Below are positions 1-10,989 of a DNA stretch of 64,000 bases, piece by piece. The number at the start of each line of letters is the position of its first letter. The stretch's first letter is position 1. A program made the translations under genes and the position numbers. The stretch is from Actinopolyspora erythraea (GTDB lineage: Bacteria; Actinomycetota; Actinomycetes; Mycobacteriales; Pseudonocardiaceae). The notes beneath the pieces were generated by a model. The model did no database searches. It worked only from the letters and a program-made list of their open reading frames with translations, and was not told the origin of the DNA. Where the stretch lies: assembly GCF_002263515.1 (NCBI RefSeq), contig NZ_CP022752.1, forward strand, positions 5,084,001 to 5,148,000, read 5' to 3'.

Positions 1-92
1 CACCGGCCGTGCGCACCGACGCGGCGGTTCCGCCGGAATCCCCCGGCCACCGGCTCTCTCCGCCGCGCACGAGCCCCGGGACGCCTCCGTCG

Positions 93-1265
93 TCACGCCA
101 CCGCGCCGCTCCGCGACGACGGCGCCCACCGGACCGGCCGGAACAGCCCACCCCGGTAACCGGCGCGTGCCGTGCGCACGGCCACGGTGAGCCAGGCGAG
201 CACCAGCAGCAGGTAGAGCACCACGGCGACCACTACGAACAGCGCGGCGCCGGTGCGGGCGGCCAGAGCGCTGGTGCCGGTCACGACGGTCCCCACCGGG
301 AAGGTGAAGCTCCACCAGGTCAGCGCGAAGGGCATCCCGACGCGGACGGTGCGCAGGGTGAGCGCGGCGGCCAGCACGAGCCAGACGACGGCGAACCCCC
401 AGGCCGACACGCCGTAGAACAGCCCCAGGGCCTCGGCCGCCCCGCCGTAGGGAGCGGGCAGGACCTCCCCGGCCGGCCGGGCCAGCAGGTTGGCGGCCGT
501 GACCGACTGGCCGAGCGGCCCGAGCACGATCCACACCGTGGGGACGCCCTCGGCGGCGCCGGTCTTGTGGTGCACCAGGCGCTGCCAGAGCTGCGGAACG
601 ACGAACAGCGTGGCGAACAGGCTGATGCCGAACATCGCGTAGCACCCCAGCAGCATGGTCAGCCTCGGCTGACCCGGCGGCAGGTGCTCGACCAGCAGGG
701 CACCGTTGGCGGCCGAGACCATCGGAGGCACCACGGGCATCAGCCATCCCCCGAAAGCGGCGTCCCGCGCTATGTCGTGCGTGGTCATCATCAGGTAGGG
801 AATCCACGCGGTCGTGACCAGCCCCAGCACGGTCCCGGCCGTCCACAGCACCCAGTCCGCGGTCAACGCTGGGCCGAGCCCGATCCAGTCCCTGCCCAGC
901 AGCAGCGCGCCCGCGCCTACCGTCATCAGCGCCATCGGGGGAGCGCCCCAGAACTGCGCCATGACCGGGTCGCGGGCGTGCCCGCGCGCCGTCGCGGGGT
1001 GGCGGAGCCAGTGCACCACCCACGCGGCGGTGAGTGCGAGGAGCAGCAGCGCGCCGAGCGCCCACACCACCGTGGCCGCGACGCGCGTGCCGGGCAACCA
1101 CACCGGCAGCGTCGCCGCGGCGTTGGCCACGATGCCGGTCCCCATCACGGAGGCGAACCAGTTGGGGCCGAGCCAGGCGAAGACCTGGGCCGGGTGGTCG
1201 AGTTCGCGCAACGGGCCGGAGCGGCGGGCCGCAACGGCCTCCTCGGTGAGGGGCGTGCTGGTCAT
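93..1265 (-). CDS. TDT-family (tellurite-resistance/dicarboxylate) transporter
   Basis: This 390-residue integral membrane protein has about ten hydrophobic helices and the N-terminal motif WFASVMGTGIVAN, which is typical of the TDT/SLAC1 family (bacterial TehA, yeast Mae1). Members move C4-dicarboxylates, sulfite or other anions across the cytoplasmic membrane. The C-terminus is short and arginine-rich. The gene is divergent from a LysR-type regulator with only about 65 bp between the starts, which suggests that the regulator controls it. The start ATG at 1265 gives the normal family length. The family call is firm; the substrate cannot be read from the sequence. Confidence 0.85.
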   Translation of the reverse strand: MTSTPLTEEAVAARRSGPLRELDHPAQVFAWLGPNWFASVMGTGIVANAAATLPVWLPGTRVAATVVWALGALLLLALTAAWVVHWLRHPATARGHARDPVMAQFWGAPPMALMTVGAGALLLGRDWIGLGPALTADWVLWTAGTVLGLVTTAWIPYLMMTTHDIARDAAFGGWLMPVVPPMVSAANGALLVEHLPPGQPRLTMLLGCYAMFGISLFATLFVVPQLWQRLVHHKTGAAEGVPTVWIVLGPLGQSVTAANLLARPAGEVLPAPYGGAAEALGLFYGVSAWGFAVVWLVLAAALTLRTVRVGMPFALTWWSFTFPVGTVVTGTSALAARTGAALFVVVAVVLYLLLVLAWLTVAVRTARAGYRGGLFRPVRWAPSSRSGAVA

Positions 1266-1320
1266 GCCTCCACCCTGGTTCGGTTCGCCGTGGCAGAGTA
1301 GCCCCGCTCCGGTTGGGAAC

Positions 1321-1339
1321 GCATAAGCTGTGCCTATGC
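1321..1339. promoter_or_regulatory. Possible LysR-type operator in the divergent promoter
   Basis: The inverted repeat GCATA-N9-TATGC contains the ATA-N9-TAT pattern common for LysR-type regulators. It lies between the divergent transporter and regulator and overlaps the regulator's start, which would suit autorepression. No binding data are available. Confidence 0.35.
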
Positions 1340-2256
1340 CTTCTCGGCCGTTACCCCGGTCGGTGCGCGACCTGACCGGCTACGAGCTGCTGCTGAGCGT
1401 GGCCGAACTCGGCAGCATCGGGCAGGCGGCCCGCCGACACGACATGTCACAGCCCGCCGCCAGCGCACGGCTACGGCAGCTGGAGGCCGACGTCGGCGCC
1501 GCGCTACTGGAACGACGCCCGCGCGGCACCCGGTTGACCACGGCGGGCGAGCTCGTGGCGAGCTGGGCGCAGGCCACGGTCGAAGCGGCCTCGGACCTGG
1601 CGGCGGGCATCACGGCGCTGCGCGCCGACCACCACGGCCACGTCCGGATCGCGGCGAGCCTGACGGTGGCCGAGTACCTGCTGCCCCGCTGGCTGATCGC
1701 GCTGCGGGCGGCCGACCCCGAGACCGTGGTCGCGCTGGACTCGGGCAACTCGACGGAGGTCGAGGCGGGTGTGCTCGCGGGAGAGGTGGACATCGGGTTC
1801 GTCGAGGGCCCGGAGGTCGCGAGTGGACTGTCCTCGCGCGAGGTCGCCAGGGACGAGCTCGCGCTGGTCGTGGCCCCGTCCCACCCCTGGGCCGGCCGCA
1901 GGCGGAACCCGAGGGCGGCGGAGCTGGCCGCCACCTCGCTGGTCAGCAGGGAACGCGGCTCCGGGACCCGGCTGGCGCTGGAACGGGCGCTGGCGGAGCG
2001 GTTCGGCCTCGAAACCGCCGAGCCGGTGCTGGAGGTCTCCTCCACGACCGCGATCAAGGCGGCCGTGACCGGCGGTATCGGCCCCGCCGTGCTCAGCGCA
2101 CGCGCGGTGGGCGCCGAGCTCGCCGCCGGAACACTCGTGCGGCTCGACGTGACCGACCTCGACCTGACCCGGAGCCTGCGCGCGGTCTGGCCAGAAGGCG
2201 CCCAACCACGCGGGCCCGCCCGCGACCTGCTCGCTATCGCGCTGCGAGAACAGTGA
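1330..2256 (+). CDS. LysR-family transcriptional regulator
   Basis: The 308-residue protein has a typical N-terminal winged helix-turn-helix (residues about 12-70, including IGQAARRHDMSQPAASARL) and a C-terminal type 2 periplasmic-binding-like effector domain. LysR regulators usually act at the promoter of the divergent neighbour, here the TDT-family carrier, so it is probably that carrier's regulator. The start could be GTG at 1330 or ATG at 1336; the inverted repeat overlapping the start argues for a very short or absent leader. The effector is unknown; an anion or organic acid carried by the transporter is the natural guess. Confidence 0.9.
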   Translation: MPMPSRPLPRSVRDLTGYELLLSVAELGSIGQAARRHDMSQPAASARLRQLEADVGAALLERRPRGTRLTTAGELVASWAQATVEAASDLAAGITALRADHHGHVRIAASLTVAEYLLPRWLIALRAADPETVVALDSGNSTEVEAGVLAGEVDIGFVEGPEVASGLSSREVARDELALVVAPSHPWAGRRRNPRAAELAATSLVSRERGSGTRLALERALAERFGLETAEPVLEVSSTTAIKAAVTGGIGPAVLSARAVGAELAAGTLVRLDVTDLDLTRSLRAVWPEGAQPRGPARDLLAIALREQ

Positions 2257-2266
2257 ACGGGGCGGT

Positions 2267-2287
2267 GATTTCGCGAGAAATCTACGG
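2267..2287 (+). repeat. Interspersed palindromic repeat, copy after the LysR gene
   Basis: GATTTCGCGAGAAATCTACGG has arms ATTTC/GAAAT around GCGA. It lies 11 bp past the LysR stop. A diverged second copy (GATCTCTCGTGAGGTCGCCGG) follows at 2314-2334. Confidence 0.6.
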
Positions 2288-2462
2288 CCGGGGGACGGTG
2301 ATCCCAGCGGCGCCGATCTCTCGTGAGGTCGCCGGGCCGCTGTGACGTTCTCCACTCCCGACACGACTCCGGGCGACCTCGGGAACTCAACACCCCGGCC
2401 GCACGACCTGCACGTCGAACACGGTTCGTTCCAGGATCAGCGACCGAGAACGGAAGCGGGAC

Positions 2463-3143
2463 ATGCACGGTGAGATGGCGGCCATGGACATGCCACTTCT
2501 ACCCATGTGGTTACGGACCGTGTGGATAGTGGGGCTCTGTGCGGTGGTCGTGGTGCACGTGGGACACCTGGTCGCGCTGTCGGGGCAGCACCGCGCCTGG
2601 CACGCCGGGCACACGGTCATGGCCACGGGGATGGCGCTGATGTACCTGCTGCCCCGGATGCAGCACCCCGAGCTGTATCGGGCCGGGCTGGTCCTGTTCG
2701 CGCTCGTGGCGCTCGCCCAGGCGGTGACCACCGTGGCGCTCCGGGCCCGCGAGGGAGCTGTCAACCCGCTGTGGCTCCTATCCACAGTGGACATGCTCGC
2801 GATGGTCTACATGCTGCTGCCCCCCGCGACACGCCCCGACTGGCTGAACTGGGTGTTCGTGGTCTACCTGGCCTGCCAGGCCGTGGCCTACGGCCTCGGC
2901 ACCTGGGACCGGCTCCCGGTGTTCACCTCCCGAGCACCGACGAGCGTCGCCGCCGGAGCCGCGACGGCGGCGCCGGAGCACACCCGGGACCACGAGCACA
3001 CGGTCACCCCGCTCACGGCCGAACCCGCGCCCGACCCGGCGGCGGGACCCGTGGTCGGGCTGGTCGCGCATTCCAGCCTCGGAGTGCGGGTGACCCTGGC
3101 GGTGATGGCGGCGAGCATGGCCTACATGCTGGCCGTCATGTAG
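2463..3143 (+). CDS. DUF5134 membrane protein
   Basis: A 226-residue protein with six or so hydrophobic helices, a His/Met-rich N-terminus (MHGEMAAMDMP) and a His-containing first helix (HVGHLVALSGQHRAWHAGH). This pattern matches the DUF5134 family, which in actinobacteria travels with copper and cytochrome-oxidase genes. A long Ala/Thr/Pro loop (residues about 155-200) precedes a last helix. The gene ends 15 bp before ctaG and is probably co-transcribed with it. The His and Met residues suggest copper handling, but no function is established. The start at 2463 follows a GGAAGCGGG stretch. Confidence 0.75.
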   Translation: MHGEMAAMDMPLLPMWLRTVWIVGLCAVVVVHVGHLVALSGQHRAWHAGHTVMATGMALMYLLPRMQHPELYRAGLVLFALVALAQAVTTVALRAREGAVNPLWLLSTVDMLAMVYMLLPPATRPDWLNWVFVVYLACQAVAYGLGTWDRLPVFTSRAPTSVAAGAATAAPEHTRDHEHTVTPLTAEPAPDPAAGPVVGLVAHSSLGVRVTLAVMAASMAYMLAVM

Positions 3144-3158
3144 CGAGAGACGAGGACG

Positions 3159-4184
3159 ATGGCCACGACGGAACCTCTGACCTGGTCGAACGCCCTGACC
3201 AGCTGGCAGCTCTCGCCCTGGGACGGGCTCGTGGTGGCGCTGGCCGCGGGCTACCTGGCGGGTGTGGTCAGGTACCGGCGCGGCGGCGGGCGCTGGCCGG
3301 TACGGCACTCCGCCGCCTTCCTCGCCGGACTGCTCGCCCTGGTACTGGCGGTCAACAGCGCGATCGGCGTCTACAGCGAAAGTCTGACCTGGGTGCACAT
3401 GGTCCAGCACCTGGTGCTGATCATGGCGGTACCGATCCTGCTGATCGCGGGGCGCCCGCTGGCGCTGTGGGCCACGGCCGACGACGGCACCACCTCGCGG
3501 CGGCTCACGGGGCTGCTCAACAGCCGTGCCGCGGGATGGCTCACCCACCCGGCCACCTCGTTCGTGTACTACACCGCCGTGCTGATCGTCACCCACCTGA
3601 CGGTGTTCGCGCAGCTGCGGCTGGAGCACGAGTGGCTGCGGCACTTCGAGATCGTGCTGTACCTGACCAGCGGTTACCTGCTCTTCCTTCCCGTGCTCGG
3701 CAACGAGCCACTGCGGTGGAAGCACTTCCCCCACCCGCTGCGCGTGGTGCTGCTGATGGCGGGCATGCTGCCGGACACCCTGGTCGGCGTGGTGCTCATG
3801 ATGGCGCCCAACCCCATAGCACCGGCCTACCGCCTGGCCCGCCCCGACTGGGGACCCGCGCTGCTGACCGACCAGCACCTCGCCGGAGCGATCATGTGGT
3901 TCTTCGGTGACGCCACCATGGCCGTGCTGGCGCTGATCACCGTCGGGATGTGGCTGCGCTCACGCGGCCCGGAGGCGGGGTTCGGCTCGTGGCTGGAGAC
4001 CGCCCGCCGGGGCGCCCTGGCCCGCACCGCCTCGGGCCCGGCACCCGCGCTGAGCGACTCCACCGACGTGGACGCCGACGAGCGGGCGCTGGCCGACTAC
4101 AACGCCATGCTCGCGCGGTTGCACGGCAACGCGGGACCACAACACCCCTCCCCGCCGCGCTCCGACGGGGAGGGCGAGCCGTGA
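3159..4184 (+). CDS. ctaG: CtaG-type cytochrome c oxidase assembly protein
   Basis: The 341-residue, seven-helix membrane protein belongs to the caa3_CtaG family. The helices carry the conserved histidines of that family (for example HMVQHLVLIMAVPILL, HLAGAIMWFFGD). Family members are needed for assembly of haem-copper oxidases, probably through copper delivery to the CuB site. A GAGGACG ribosome-binding site stands just before the ATG. It lies between DUF5134 and a copper P-type ATPase, so the three genes look like one copper-homeostasis and respiration block. The C-terminal 50 residues are polar and probably cytoplasmic. Confidence 0.85.
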   Translation: MATTEPLTWSNALTSWQLSPWDGLVVALAAGYLAGVVRYRRGGGRWPVRHSAAFLAGLLALVLAVNSAIGVYSESLTWVHMVQHLVLIMAVPILLIAGRPLALWATADDGTTSRRLTGLLNSRAAGWLTHPATSFVYYTAVLIVTHLTVFAQLRLEHEWLRHFEIVLYLTSGYLLFLPVLGNEPLRWKHFPHPLRVVLLMAGMLPDTLVGVVLMMAPNPIAPAYRLARPDWGPALLTDQHLAGAIMWFFGDATMAVLALITVGMWLRSRGPEAGFGSWLETARRGALARTASGPAPALSDSTDVDADERALADYNAMLARLHGNAGPQHPSPPRSDGEGEP

Positions 4185-4329
4185 CCACCCGGCGGGCGCG
4201 GGAAACCTCCCCTCCCGCGACACGACAACACCCGGCCCGGTCGGTGGAGAGGCCACCGGCCGGACCCCGGAAGGCAGGCGGCCACGGGCTCCACGACACC
4301 CGGAACGCCCGACGGGAACGAGGGGATCG

Positions 4330-6672
4330 ATGACTTCGGTGGCACCGTCCGAGGAGTCGCGCTCCGAGGGCTACTCGGTGGAGCTGGCCATCACGGGGAT
4401 GACCTGTGCCGCCTGCGCGGCGCGGGTGCAGCGCAAGCTCAACAAGGTCGAGGGCGTGTCGGCCGAGGTCAACTACGCCACCGAGAAGGCCACCGTCGAG
4501 GTGGCGGGCGAAGTGACCGTCGAACGGCTGCTGCGGCAGGTCGAGACGGCGGGCTACCGCGCCGAGCTCGTCGAGCCCGACGCCCCTGCCGGGGGCGATC
4601 CCGCCGAGCGGGTCCGCTACCTGTGGCGCCGCCTGGTGGTGGCGCTGCTGTGCGGGGTGCCGCTGGCCGACCTTTCGATCACGCTGGCACTGGCCCCCTC
4701 GCTGCGGTTCCCGGGCTGGCCCTGGGTGCTGCTGGCGCTGACGCTGCCGGTGGCGACCTGGTGCGCCTGGCCGTTCCACCGCCAGGCCCTGGTGCAGGCC
4801 CGCCACGGCACCACCTCCATGGACACGCTGGTCTCCATCGGCATCCTCGCGTCCGCCTGCTGGTCGGTGTACACGATCTTCGCCCACCGGCACGCCCAAG
4901 CCGCCGAGCACGGCCTGCTCGGGCTGCTGCTGCGCCCGGCCGGATCGGTCTACCTCGACGTGGCGGCGGCCGTCACCGTCTTCATGCTCGCCGGAAGGCT
5001 GCTGGAGGCGAAGGCCAAGCACCGGGCGGGCGGGGCCCTGAGCACGCTGGCCGCGCTCGGCGCCAAGGACGTGGCCGTGCTGGACGAGCGGGGCCGCGAG
5101 AACCGCGTACCCGTCGAACGGCTGCGCCCCGAGGACCACTTCACGGTCCGCCCCGGCGAGACCGTGGCCACCGACGGGGAGGTGCTGCGCGGGCACGGCA
5201 CCGTGGACACCAGCACCATGACCGGTGAACCGGTCCCCGTGGAGGCCTCGGCGGGCGACCGGGTGGTGGGCGGCACGATCGTCACGAGCGGCAGGCTGGT
5301 CGTCCGGGCCACCCGGGTGGGTTCGGACACCCAGCTGGCCCAGCTGCGGCGGCTGGTCGAGCGGGCGCAGCACGACAAGGCGCACGCGCAGCGGCTGGCC
5401 GACCGCGTCTCCGGGTGGTTCGTGCCCGCCGTGGGGCTGCTGGCCGCGCTGACCTTCCTGGGCTGGTGGCTGCTCGACGCACCGGCCGAGCGGGCCTTCA
5501 GCGCCGCCCTGACCGTGCTGATCATCGCCTGTCCCTGCGCGCTGGGGCTGGCGACCCCCACGGCGTTGTTGGCCGCCACCGGCCGAGGCGCCCAGCTGGG
5601 CATCTTCATCAAGGGGCACCGGGCGCTGGAGTCCGCCCGCGCGATCGACACCGTGGTGCTGGACAAGACCGGCACCCTGACCACCGGCCGGATGGCGGTG
5701 GTGGACCTGCGCACCACCGCCGACACCGACACGGCCACCCTGCTGCGACTGGCCGGTGCGGTCGAGGACGCCTGCGAGCACGCCGTGGCCCGGGCGATCA
5801 GCACGCTGGCGCGGGACCAGCTCGGAGAGCCCGAGCCGGTCACGGACTTCACCAGCCTGTCCGGGCTGGGCGCGCTCGGAACCGTGAGCGGTCGTGCGGT
5901 GCTGGTGGGATCGGCGCGACTGCTGCGGGAGCGGGGCAGCGAACTGCCCGACGAGCTGGAGACCCGGCGCGTCGAGTGGGAACGCCGGGGGCGCACCACG
6001 GTGGCCGTGGCGGTGGACGGCACGGCCCAGGGGGTGTTCGCCCTGACCGACACGGTCAAGCCCTCGGCGAGCCGCACGATCCCGGCGCTGCACCGGCTCG
6101 GGCTGCGCACCTTGCTGCTGTCCGGGGACAACGCGTCCACGGTGGCGGCCGTCGCCGAACGGCTCGGCATCGAGGAGACCAGGGCCGAGGTCCTGCCCGC
6201 CGACAAGGCCGCCGCCGTGGCACGGCTGCGGGCCGAAGGCCGGACCGTGGCCATGCTCGGCGACGGCGTCAACGACGCCCCCGCGCTCGCCCGGGCCGAC
6301 CTCGGCATCGCGGTCATCTCCGGCACCGACGTCGCGCTGGACGCCGCCGACCTGCTGCTCGTGCGGGACCAGCTCGACGTCGTGCCCGAGGCGATCACCC
6401 TGGCCCGCCGCACGCTGCGCACCGTCCGGGGCAACCTGGCCTGGGCGTTCGGCTACAACCTGGCTGCCCTGCCGCTGGCCGCGCTGGGGCTGCTCAACCC
6501 GTTGATCGCGGCGGCGGCCATGGCGCTGTCCTCGCTGTTCGTGGTCACCAACAGCCTGCGGCTGCGCCGCTTCGGGGCCGAGGCGTCCCGCCGGGACACC
6601 TCCCCGCGAGGATCGCCCACCGACGAGCGGGCGGCGGAGAGCTCCCGGGCGGGCGAGGCGACCACCGCGTAG
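4330..6672 (+). CDS. copA: Copper-translocating P1B-type ATPase
   Basis: The 780-residue protein has one N-terminal heavy-metal-associated domain (GMTCAACAAR, metal-binding Cys26 and Cys29), eight predicted helices, the actuator motif TGEPVPVE (near 296), the CPC metal-path motif in IIACPCALGLATP (Cys401-Pro-Cys403), the phosphorylation motif DKTGTLT (Asp445) and the hinge motif GDGVNDAPAL (near 644). CPC with a single CxxC domain points to Cu(I) efflux. The C-terminal 35 residues are polar and Ser/Arg-rich. A GAGGGG ribosome-binding site precedes ATG 4330. The 145-bp spacer from ctaG has no gene. Copper is inferred from motifs and context; silver transport is also possible. Confidence 0.92.
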   Translation: MTSVAPSEESRSEGYSVELAITGMTCAACAARVQRKLNKVEGVSAEVNYATEKATVEVAGEVTVERLLRQVETAGYRAELVEPDAPAGGDPAERVRYLWRRLVVALLCGVPLADLSITLALAPSLRFPGWPWVLLALTLPVATWCAWPFHRQALVQARHGTTSMDTLVSIGILASACWSVYTIFAHRHAQAAEHGLLGLLLRPAGSVYLDVAAAVTVFMLAGRLLEAKAKHRAGGALSTLAALGAKDVAVLDERGRENRVPVERLRPEDHFTVRPGETVATDGEVLRGHGTVDTSTMTGEPVPVEASAGDRVVGGTIVTSGRLVVRATRVGSDTQLAQLRRLVERAQHDKAHAQRLADRVSGWFVPAVGLLAALTFLGWWLLDAPAERAFSAALTVLIIACPCALGLATPTALLAATGRGAQLGIFIKGHRALESARAIDTVVLDKTGTLTTGRMAVVDLRTTADTDTATLLRLAGAVEDACEHAVARAISTLARDQLGEPEPVTDFTSLSGLGALGTVSGRAVLVGSARLLRERGSELPDELETRRVEWERRGRTTVAVAVDGTAQGVFALTDTVKPSASRTIPALHRLGLRTLLLSGDNASTVAAVAERLGIEETRAEVLPADKAAAVARLRAEGRTVAMLGDGVNDAPALARADLGIAVISGTDVALDAADLLLVRDQLDVVPEAITLARRTLRTVRGNLAWAFGYNLAALPLAALGLLNPLIAAAAMALSSLFVVTNSLRLRRFGAEASRRDTSPRGSPTDERAAESSRAGEATTA

Positions 6673-6710
6673 CGGCACGGCCACCCCGCGACGGCGCCCC
6701 GCCCGGGACG

Positions 6711-6737
6711 GCGTCGATTTCTCACGAATCGCCGCGC
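6711..6737 (-). repeat. Interspersed palindromic repeat, reversed copy after copA
   Basis: GCGTCGATTTCTCACGAATCG is the reverse complement of the family consensus with one change in the loop. A partial direct copy (CGCCGATTTCGCGGTTGG) follows at 6763-6780. Confidence 0.55.
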
Positions 6738-6821
6738 CGGTGGTGCGGTGTGGCCCCGTGCGCGCCGATTTCGCGGTTGGTTTCAGGGGGTGGGTGAACC
6801 GGTCGGGATGATGCGTGTGGA

Positions 6822-6857
6822 GGTGGTCGGTGCGCCTGAAGCCGCACTCCGACCACC
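6822..6857. terminator. Strong hairpin between convergent copA and clpB
   Basis: GGTGGTCGG (6822-6830) pairs with CCGACCACC (6849-6857), and an inner TGCG/CGCA stem encloses CCTGAAGC. It has no T tract but lies in the convergent copA/clpB gap and could end transcription from either side. Confidence 0.45.
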
Positions 6858-6906
6858 CCCGCGAGGCGAACTCCCACCACTCACACCGGCCGGCCCCTAC
6901 CCCCGC

Positions 6907-7045
6907 GGGCCGAGCTCCTACCGCTCCCGCAGCTCGCACCGCCGCGGGTTCTCTCGTGGTGCTCTCGCGAGGAAGGCCCGACGTTGTGTAGTACCTACCC
7001 GATGTCGGGCCTGGCCGGAGCGAGAGCCGTGCGAGAGGTTCCGCC
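6907..7045 (-). ncRNA. Structured intergenic element, copy A (downstream of clpB)
   Basis: This is one of two related elements in the window (the other is 25234-25361). AGGCCCGAC (6974-6982) pairs perfectly with GTCGGGCCT (7004-7012) around a 21-nt loop (6983-7003) identical in both copies. The loop contains a small GTAG-TAC-CTAC hairpin. CTCTCG (6951-6956) and CGAGAG (7032-7037) can form an outer stem, and CTCGCGAGGA is shared between them. On the minus strand the element begins 38 nt after the clpB stop, so it may be the 3' end of the clpB transcript, a terminator-like structure or a mobile palindrome. The strand is inferred. I recognise no known RNA family. Confidence 0.55.
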
Positions 7046-7072
7046 ACGGCACTACCCACGAAAGCCGTGGCG
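7042..7072 (-). terminator. Hairpin just past the clpB stop
   Basis: CGCCACGGC and GCCGTGGCG form a perfect 9-bp stem with a 13-nt loop. It begins about 12 nt beyond the clpB stop and directly abuts element A. There is no clear T tract. Confidence 0.45.
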
Positions 7073-7083
7073 ACCGATCCTCG

Positions 7084-9666
<2,583 letters not shown>

Positions 9667-9774
9667 TCCTCACCTCTCCGTAGCGGCTTCGTCGCCCAGC
9701 GAGGGCTCACGTTCCTGCGATACCCCGAAGGCCGCCCGACGTAACAGCCGCATCGCAGCGACCACAGGAGCAAA

Positions 9775-9795
9775 CTTGAGCCTGTCTGACTCAAC
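9775..9795 (-). promoter_or_regulatory. HAIR-like HspR operator of clpB
   Basis: CTTGAGC-N7-ACTCAAC matches the HspR inverted repeat CTTGAGT-N7-ACTCAAG with one mismatch in each arm. A TATAGT hexamer on the minus strand (9799-9794) overlaps it and could be the -10 box, so bound HspR would block polymerase. It lies about 109 nt upstream of the clpB start. Confidence 0.75.
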
Positions 9796-9894
9796 TATAC
9801 AGATACGAACCGACTCGCGTCATCCGGTACGGGGCGGAGGCGGGGCGGAGCGCCGCGCAAGAGCTCGGCGGAACTCGACCCCGTACAAGAGTTC

Positions 9895-9922
9895 GGGGGA
9901 CGTTTCGCGTGAAACGTCCCCC
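9895..9922 (-). terminator. Perfect 12-bp hairpin after the NmrA pseudogene
   Basis: GGGGGACGTTTC and GAAACGTCCCCC pair without mismatch around GCGT. It lies 30 bp past the minus-strand stop at 9952. Its core TTTCGCGTGAAA belongs to the same palindromic theme as the interspersed repeats. Confidence 0.6.
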
Positions 9923-9951
9923 GGTGACGGCCGGCGCGGCGGTGCTCCGCC

Positions 9952-10747
9952 TCAGCGGAAGACTTCGACGTGCTCCCGCGCCCACTGCCGGAAGGTGCGC
10001 CCGGCCCTTCCCGTGATCCGCCGAACCGTGTCCGGCAGGCCCGGGTCCTCGCCCGCCGTGGAGAGCATGTCCTCGACGATCCCGGCGGGCATGTACCGCA
10101 GCATCCGCTGCCGGGCCTGTTCGGTGCTCAACTCCACGAACTCGACGGGGCGGGCCAGCTCCTCGGACAGCACGGCCACCCGTTGCGCGACGGTGAGCCG
10201 CTCGGGCCCGCTCGTGGCCCGGCTCGGTGAGGGCCCTGGCCGCGACCGCGGCGATGTCGGCGGGATCGACGACCTGCGAACCCTCCGGGATCTCGTGGGA
10301 GTGCACGCTGCCGTGCTCCCTGATCGACGGCGCCCACCAGAGCGCGTTGGAGGTGAACTCCCAGGGGCGCAGCACGGTCCACGCGAGCCCGCTGTCGCGG
10401 ACCGCTTTCTCCCCGGCCAGCGCACCGCTGCCGATGAAGGAGTCCGGGTGGGTCTCGGCGAGCAGCGAGGAGACCAGCACCGCCCGCCGCACCCCCGCCT
10501 CCGAGGCCAGGTCGAGCATCGCCGGAACGTCCCCCGGCGAACCGAGCAGGAAGAACCCGTCCACGCCCGCGAAGGCCTCCCGCAACGAGGGCGGGTCCGC
10601 CAGGTCGCCGTGGACCACCTCGACCCCGGCGGGGAACTCCGCCCCGCCCGGGTTCCGGGTGGTCGCCCGCACCGCGAAACCCACTTCGCGCAGTTCGCGC
10701 ACCAGACAGCGACCGATGTTGCCGGTCGCGGAAGTAACCAGGATCAT
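9952..10747 (-). pseudogene. Frameshifted NmrA/NAD(P)H-binding reductase
   Basis: Two frames together make one NmrA-like SDR. The N-terminal part starts at ATG 10747 after a GGAGAG site and reads MILVTSATGNIGRCL, a Rossmann glycine motif, up to ARALTEPGH (about 10206). The rest (ERLTVAQRVAVLSEEL to AREHVEVFR) is in the next frame and stops at 9952. Compared with the usual family layout, a few residues are missing at the junction, so a small deletion probably caused the shift. Such proteins act as NAD(P)H-dependent quinone reductases or redox sensors. It may be a dead gene or an assembly error. A related intact gene lies at 40357-41226. Confidence 0.75.
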
Positions 10748-10940
10748 GAGCTCTCCGAACACCGTCTCGAAACCAGCGGGCGAACCCGCCCGCGCACGAC
10801 GAACTCCGGCAGGAGTTCGCGCCCCCAGGGCGGCACGCGGAGGAGTCTCGACCTTCGAGCACACTCGAAGTCAACGGTGTTCGGGCCCCGGAGCACCACC
10901 GCGCCCGGTGGACGGAAGCCGCTACCGGCGCGGGTGGTCC

Positions 10941-10976
10941 CCGCCGGAGGTTTCGCGTGAAACATCATCCCGGCGG
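10941..10976 (-). terminator. Hairpin after the YceI gene
   Basis: CCGCCGG (10941-10947) pairs with CCGGCGG (10970-10976), enclosing the palindromic core TTTCGCGTGAAAC. It lies 14 bp past the minus-strand stop at 10990. Confidence 0.5.
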
Positions 10977-10989
10977 AAGCGGACGGCGC

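Noticed and set aside
2776..2786. Single DnaA-box-like CTATCCACA in the DUF5134 gene
   Set aside because: It is one isolated imperfect box inside conserved coding sequence, so chance is sufficient explanation.
3937..7059. Very long open frame on the minus strand opposite copA
   Set aside because: It is a by-product of high third-position GC. Its composition is Gly/Arg/Gln/His-rich without domains, and the plus strand holds a complete P-type ATPase.
9901..9916. GTTTCGCGTGAAAC, one base from the ParB site parS, here and at 10950-10963
   Set aside because: The central base differs from GTTTCACGTGAAAC, both sit in terminator-like stems after genes, and the same TTTC-GCG-GAAA theme recurs as an interspersed repeat. 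No parA/parB gene or replication origin gene is nearby.
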